In this document: in pieces, positions 44,542 through 48,321 of the stretch | Position numbering within the stretch: the stretch's first letter is position 1 | How the letters are laid out: every line of letters begins with the position of its first letter | NCBI GenBank assembly: GCA_910575035.1 | Contig: CAJTDL010000035.1 | Coordinates: 1-48,321, forward strand | Reading direction: 5' to 3' | Source: Lachnospiraceae bacterium | GTDB taxonomy: Bacteria > Bacillota > Clostridia > Lachnospirales > Lachnospiraceae | Length of the DNA stretch: 48,321 bases | Notes under the pieces: model-generated | The model's input: only the letters and a program-made list of their open reading frames with translations | The model's database searches: none | Told to the model about the DNA's origin: nothing | Position numbers and translations under genes: made by a program

Positions 44542-46083
44542 ATGAGCAGATACCTTATGATGATTGAAGTGTCACAAAAACAGGCGTTTATCTTTCGGAA
44601 TAAGCGCCTGGCAAACAATATCTATGCCTCGCATTTGATCCAGTACATAACCAGCGAAAAGTGCTTTCAGAGGATAGCGCAGCAGGAGTTTGAGAAGGGA
44701 AGCATTGTGTATAACGGAGGCGGCCATACAGTCCTGGAATTTTCCAGCAGAGGGGATGCAGCGGCATTTTCCAAAAAGCTGACCAAACACGTTATGCAGC
44801 AATTTCGTGGATTAGAGGTGTTTGTAAAAATATATGAGTATAATGAGGCTCTGACGCCAGAGGAAAATGAAAAGGAGCTTACAAAGAGATTAGAGGAGAA
44901 AAAAGCAAGGCGCAAAGCTTCTTTCTGTCAGCAGAAATTTGGGATTGAAGCCATGGGAAGTGGAGAAAAGGAAACGGATCTGGCAGAAATCTATAAAATA
45001 GAAGAAAAAAGCATGACAACGCAGACGCCAATAGAAAAAAAGATCCAGGCATTATTGGAAAACTATTCCCTGGTACATAAATTTGAGGATCTTGGCGGAA
45101 GCAAGGGGGATGCGAATTTTATCGCAGTGGTTCATATTGACGGCAACCTGATGGGCAAGCGTGTGGGCCAGCTGGCAGAGAGTGTAAATGGCAATAGGAC
45201 GGAAAAGGCAGAAAAGGGATGGGAGGATTATAAAGAGGCAAAGCGCAAGTTTTCAGAGTGCATCGACTGGGATTTCAAGAAAGCTTATTATAATATGCTC
45301 AAAAGCGTAACAGAGCAGATTGACAATGGAATGCTGCCAGAAAAATTAAGCTTAAAGCAAAGAGAGGGAAAATACAGCCTCCCCATCCGGGACATCATTC
45401 TGGCAGGGGACGATGTCTGCTTTGTGACGGAAGGGCGGATTGGCGTGGCCTGTGCGGCAGCATATTTAAAGAGCATATGGGAACAGGTAAATGAGGTGGA
45501 TAAGAGGAATTATTCTGCCTGTGCAGGCGTTGCCATTGTACATCAGAAATATCCCTTTTACCGCGCCTATGAACTGGCGGAGGAGCTTTGCTCCAATGCG
45601 AAGAAGATGATCGCGCAGCTGGATACCCAGGCGTCTGCCAATGTATGCGCCATTGACTGGCATATTGAGTATGGCGAAATGGAAAACGGCCTGTCCCAGA
45701 TCCGCCGGCAGTATCAGAACCGGGAGGGAGCGCGCCTGGAAATGCGCCCCTACATTGTGTGCGGCGATGCAGCATTATTAGAGAAAGAAAAAATACGAAG
45801 GTATGGACATTTTCAGAAATTCATCGCCTGTATGCAAAAACAGGAATTAGCCGCCCGCGGCAAGCTCAAATCAATGCGTACGGTACTGAAGGATGAGGAA
45901 AAGGCAGGGGTGAATTACCTGAAGTCGAACCTTCTGGAAGATATGGCATGGCAGGCAAGGGAGTGCTATGAGCTGAAAGAAAAGGATCAGTCAGAGAAGC
46001 TGTTTTATCAGACCTTTGACGGTGAAAAACGGAATATGCTGTTTGATGCCATTGAGCTGGCGGATACCTATATTACATGGTAG
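44542..46083 (+). CDS. cas10: Cas10, HD-less, with intact cyclase palm
   Basis: A 513-residue Cas10, the large type III subunit that makes cyclic oligoadenylate on target RNA binding. Palm 1 is at about 1-105 (IVYNGGGHTVLEF). Palm 2 starts at about 190 with Asp200 in VHIDGN and holds the catalytic pair Asp290-Asp291 in ILAGDDVCF, followed by CAGVAIVHQKYPFYRAYELA. The motif is AGDD instead of GGDD; both aspartates remain, so activity is plausible. Helices form the C-terminus. There is no N-terminal HD nuclease and no clear Cys4 zinc motif, so direct ssDNA cutting is not expected: interference would depend on signalling. The next gene starts 11 bases after the stop. Confidence 0.88.
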   Translation: MSRYLMMIEVSQKQAFIFRNKRLANNIYASHLIQYITSEKCFQRIAQQEFEKGSIVYNGGGHTVLEFSSRGDAAAFSKKLTKHVMQQFRGLEVFVKIYEYNEALTPEENEKELTKRLEEKKARRKASFCQQKFGIEAMGSGEKETDLAEIYKIEEKSMTTQTPIEKKIQALLENYSLVHKFEDLGGSKGDANFIAVVHIDGNLMGKRVGQLAESVNGNRTEKAEKGWEDYKEAKRKFSECIDWDFKKAYYNMLKSVTEQIDNGMLPEKLSLKQREGKYSLPIRDIILAGDDVCFVTEGRIGVACAAAYLKSIWEQVNEVDKRNYSACAGVAIVHQKYPFYRAYELAEELCSNAKKMIAQLDTQASANVCAIDWHIEYGEMENGLSQIRRQYQNREGARLEMRPYIVCGDAALLEKEKIRRYGHFQKFIACMQKQELAARGKLKSMRTVLKDEEKAGVNYLKSNLLEDMAWQARECYELKEKDQSEKLFYQTFDGEKRNMLFDAIELADTYITW

Positions 46084-46094
46084 GAGGAAAGGAT

Positions 46095-46694
46095 ATGAAG
46101 GTTAAAATAGAACTGTTATCAGACGCAATTTTTGGATCTGGGCAGAGCATTCCGGGAGGAGAAGATATAGCGGTGCTCCATGATTCATATGGATTTCCCT
46201 ATATCAGCGGAAGCAGCGTAAAAGGGGTGCTTCGGGAAGAAATGGAAAATTATTTCCTATGGACACAGGAAACAGGCCCTTCCCAACGCATACAGGAGAT
46301 CTTTGGATATGCGGGGGACAAGTCTGACCTGAATAAAATGGACGAAGAACAGGGAGGCAGGCTTACCGTATCCGATTTTATGCTGCCCCTTAAGGTCCGG
46401 AGGGCTGTGGCAGAGGAGCTTGGCATTCAGGACGGGGAGGCAAAGCAGCAAAATGTGGATGGGGTATTGGAGCTTTTTACAAATATCCGTACCTTTACCA
46501 GGATTGAAGATGGAAGGAGCAGGGATGGCAGCCTCCGAAATGCCAGGTGCGTCAAAAAAGGATGGATATTTGAAGGCGAGATCCTATGCCGGGAAGAAGA
46601 CGAGGAACTGGTAAAAGAGTGCTTATCCTATGTAAAAGGGCTTGGGACTATGCGCACAAGAGGATTTGGAAATGTGATTGTGAAAGGGGTGTAA
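46095..46694 (+). CDS. Csm3-like Cas7 backbone RAMP
   Basis: A 199-residue RAMP protein that would form the crRNA-binding filament and cut target RNA. The Csm3 pattern is visible: GSGQSIPGGED, FPYISGSSVKGVLREE, a long insert with FTNIRTFTRIEDG, and the final GLGTMRTRGFGNV glycine-rich loop. Asp24 (GGED) aligns with the catalytic Asp33 of Csm3, so slicing may be retained. The start at 46095 is chosen because TAGGAGGAAAGG lies directly in front; the frame is open to 46077. It lies between cas10 and a Csx10-like gene and is probably co-translated with both. Confidence 0.85.
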   Translation: MKVKIELLSDAIFGSGQSIPGGEDIAVLHDSYGFPYISGSSVKGVLREEMENYFLWTQETGPSQRIQEIFGYAGDKSDLNKMDEEQGGRLTVSDFMLPLKVRRAVAEELGIQDGEAKQQNVDGVLELFTNIRTFTRIEDGRSRDGSLRNARCVKKGWIFEGEILCREEDEELVKECLSYVKGLGTMRTRGFGNVIVKGV

Positions 46695-46698
46695 ACAG

Positions 46699-48180
46699 AT
46701 GGGAAAGCGCTATATTGCATATGAAATAAAAAATATACAGCCGGTTTTAGTGGCCAATCTGGATATCAGTAAATCCGGTGAGATTGCAACCCTGCAGTAT
46801 TTGCCTGGCTCTACGCTGCGGGGCATGGTAATCGCAAATTTAAAAGAGCAGATGGCGGACGAGCAGAAAAAGCAAAAAATATTGACGAAAGCCACATTTT
46901 ATAATGGTTATCCCATGGCAGGGGAGGAAGAATTGCTTCCTTCTCCAAAGGGGTTTTATGAAAATAAGAAACAGGATGGAAATTTGGTCAATATTGTAGC
47001 GGATACTTCCGCAGAAATGGAAGGATACAAGCGTGCCGCGCTTGGAAGGTTTTGCGTATGGAAAGGGGATACCATTTATTATACATCTGTGGAGCAAAGG
47101 GATGCGTTGAATATTTGTGTGAAAGACAAAAATATTTTCCGCAAGGATGTGCTGTCCGCCGGCCAGCGTTTCCGGGCATATATTGCAGTGGATGAAGAAG
47201 AAACAGAATTATATGGATGGCTGACAGAGGCTTTGAAGAACAAGACAGGGTATGTGGGCGCAAACCGTACTTCTGGTTATGGGAAATGCCGGATTGCATG
47301 GAAAGGGGACAAGCCCCCCTATGAGAGTGCAGGCCATGCAGCGGGCGGGCAAAGGGAGGTTTATCTGTATCTTGCATCGAATATGTCCATGCGCAATGCA
47401 TATGGTGAGATCTGTGGGATTGACCTGGAAATGCTGGCAAGGCTGCTGGGGGTAGGAAGCCTGGAATTAAAAGCCTCTGCCACATCCATTTGTAAGATGA
47501 GCGGGGTCAACCGTACCTGGGGGTGCCGTACGCCAGAAGCCATTATGTATGAGGCCGGAAGCGTCTTTAAGCTGGAAGCGGATCAGGATATTCCCCAGGA
47601 AGCAATGGAGCGTGTCCGCCAAAATGGCATCGGGGTAAAACGGGAAGAAGGCTGCGGGCAAGTCCTGTTTTTGGAAAGCTATCCTGGGTTAAGCAAGAAG
47701 GAAGCGTTAAGTTATGCAATAGAAGAAATAGAAACGGAAACAGCCCTTACCCAAGATGAGATAAACGGCCAATTAAACGATGCAGCCAAAGAGATTGCCA
47801 AAAAGCGGATTCAAAAGGCAATGGAAGGCTATGTGGCAGAAGAAAAAATAAATGCAGATATCAAAAGGAGCCAGCGCGGCATTATGCTGAATTATGCCAA
47901 ATATGCCCGTGTAGAAGGGATCGGCAGCACAGACCGGATCAAAGGGTATCTGGCAAAGGAAAGGGAAAAATTAGAACGCAATAAGAAACAGGCAGACAAC
48001 GGGGATAAAAGGGCGGCTCTGGATTATCTGGAAAGTATGGTCAGCCAGGATGTTTTTGAAAAACTGGGATTGCAGAAAGAGACGCTGATCTGCGGAATAC
48101 CAATGAAAGCCCTTTTTAAGCCGGAAGAGGTACAATTATTTCAAATGGAGCTGTTAGAAAGAGCCATTACCTTTGCATAG
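46699..48180 (+). CDS. Csx10-like double RAMP protein
   Basis: A 493-residue protein with two RAMP halves. N-terminal half: IQPVLVANLD, YLPGSTLRGMVIANL (about 34-48) and a G-rich loop VGANRTSGYGKCRI (about 187-200). Second half: MSMRNAYGEICGID, TWGCRTPEAI and QNGIGVKREEGCGQV. This matches the Csx10/Csm4 class that binds the crRNA 5' handle next to Cas10. The C-terminal 130 residues add charged helices (KREKLERNKK-like), an extension I do not know from standard Csx10. AGGGGTGTAAACAG precedes the ATG. With an HD-less Cas10 it points to a III-D-like subtype. Confidence 0.75.
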   Translation: MGKRYIAYEIKNIQPVLVANLDISKSGEIATLQYLPGSTLRGMVIANLKEQMADEQKKQKILTKATFYNGYPMAGEEELLPSPKGFYENKKQDGNLVNIVADTSAEMEGYKRAALGRFCVWKGDTIYYTSVEQRDALNICVKDKNIFRKDVLSAGQRFRAYIAVDEEETELYGWLTEALKNKTGYVGANRTSGYGKCRIAWKGDKPPYESAGHAAGGQREVYLYLASNMSMRNAYGEICGIDLEMLARLLGVGSLELKASATSICKMSGVNRTWGCRTPEAIMYEAGSVFKLEADQDIPQEAMERVRQNGIGVKREEGCGQVLFLESYPGLSKKEALSYAIEEIETETALTQDEINGQLNDAAKEIAKKRIQKAMEGYVAEEKINADIKRSQRGIMLNYAKYARVEGIGSTDRIKGYLAKEREKLERNKKQADNGDKRAALDYLESMVSQDVFEKLGLQKETLICGIPMKALFKPEEVQLFQMELLERAITFA

Positions 48181-48321
48181 GCAATTGCGAAACAAGTTCA
48201 AAATCTTGATTCCAATAGGACAAAGGTCCGGTTGAGCCGGACTTACAGGAGGTGGATGTGGATAACAAGAGTTTTAAGACATGAAAACAAAGCAGATAAG
48301 GTTATCTGCCCGTGAAATGGT
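48181..48321 (+). other. Right edge: hairpin and unassigned leader
   Basis: GTCCGG (48226-48231) and CCGGAC (48237-48242) form a 6-8 pair hairpin around TTGAG. ACAGGAGGTGGATG follows, a strong ribosome binding site whose ATG at 48258 opens only a 19-codon frame before a stop. No CRISPR repeat is recognisable. The window ends here, probably within the locus. Confidence 0.4.

Noticed and set aside
48181-48321. Possible CRISPR repeat at the right edge
   Set aside because: Only one copy of the hairpin is present in the window and no repeat-spacer periodicity was seen anywhere.

Overview
The window looks like a chromosome segment of a gut-type Firmicute, most likely a Lachnospiraceae member. The housekeeping block has the gene order rplS - lepB - rbgA - lepB - rnhB - fliK-like - flhB-like - yraN - yfiH/pgeF known from that group, the ribosome binding sites are strong AGGAGG types, and the surrounding remnants (IS66, large serine recombinase, XRE/xis/int) are typical Lachnospiraceae mobile DNA. 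No rRNA, tRNA or CRISPR array was seen.

Bases 1 to about 13,200 are a graveyard of mobile-element pieces. It opens with an integrative-element control region: an XRE repressor, three operator-like sites and an excisionase. These lead into an integrase that is frameshifted at its start and truncated at its end. Next come IS66 and serine-recombinase fragments, a DUF1349 protein, an orphan RelB-like antitoxin, decayed HxlR and cupin genes, and a broken BceRSAB-like module. That module keeps an intact histidine kinase but has a chimeric response regulator, no ATPase and half a permease. The region closes with an apparently intact tyrosine recombinase on the minus strand.

Bases 13,500 to 31,420 are mostly ordinary chromosome. 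There are two large hybrid histidine kinases flanking a Csp-like subtilisin protease and the pdxS-pdxT pyridoxal phosphate synthase pair. The rplS-to-pgeF block follows, and then a convergent ABC-F ATPase.

Bases 31,720 to 48,180 hold the striking part: a type III CRISPR-Cas signalling locus without an array in view. It starts at a consensus promoter followed by a short leader ORF that overlaps a terminator hairpin. The order is: (A) an N-terminal Rossmann-like / RyR-like / CARF-like / Card1-type nuclease protein; (B) a roughly 1,517-residue protein with two Rossmann-like domains, a RyR-like domain and a helical tail; a stand-alone RyR protein; Cas6; (C) a CARF - degenerate HEPN - TIR - Csx15/Csx20-like fusion; a tiny Hol-Tox-like hydrophobic peptide with its own promoter; an HD-less Cas10 with an intact cyclase motif; a Csm3-like Cas7; and a Csx10-like RAMP. 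The remaining effector subunits and the array presumably lie to the right of the window.

How the parts may work together (inference): target-bound Cas10 makes cyclic oligoadenylate, the CARF-TIR protein then cleaves NAD, and proteins A, B and the small RyR protein may read either cyclic oligoadenylate or a NAD-derived product. This would be a two-step cascade in which CRISPR signalling is coupled to a Thoeris-like nucleotide relay, with a built-in Csx15/20-like domain as off-switch.
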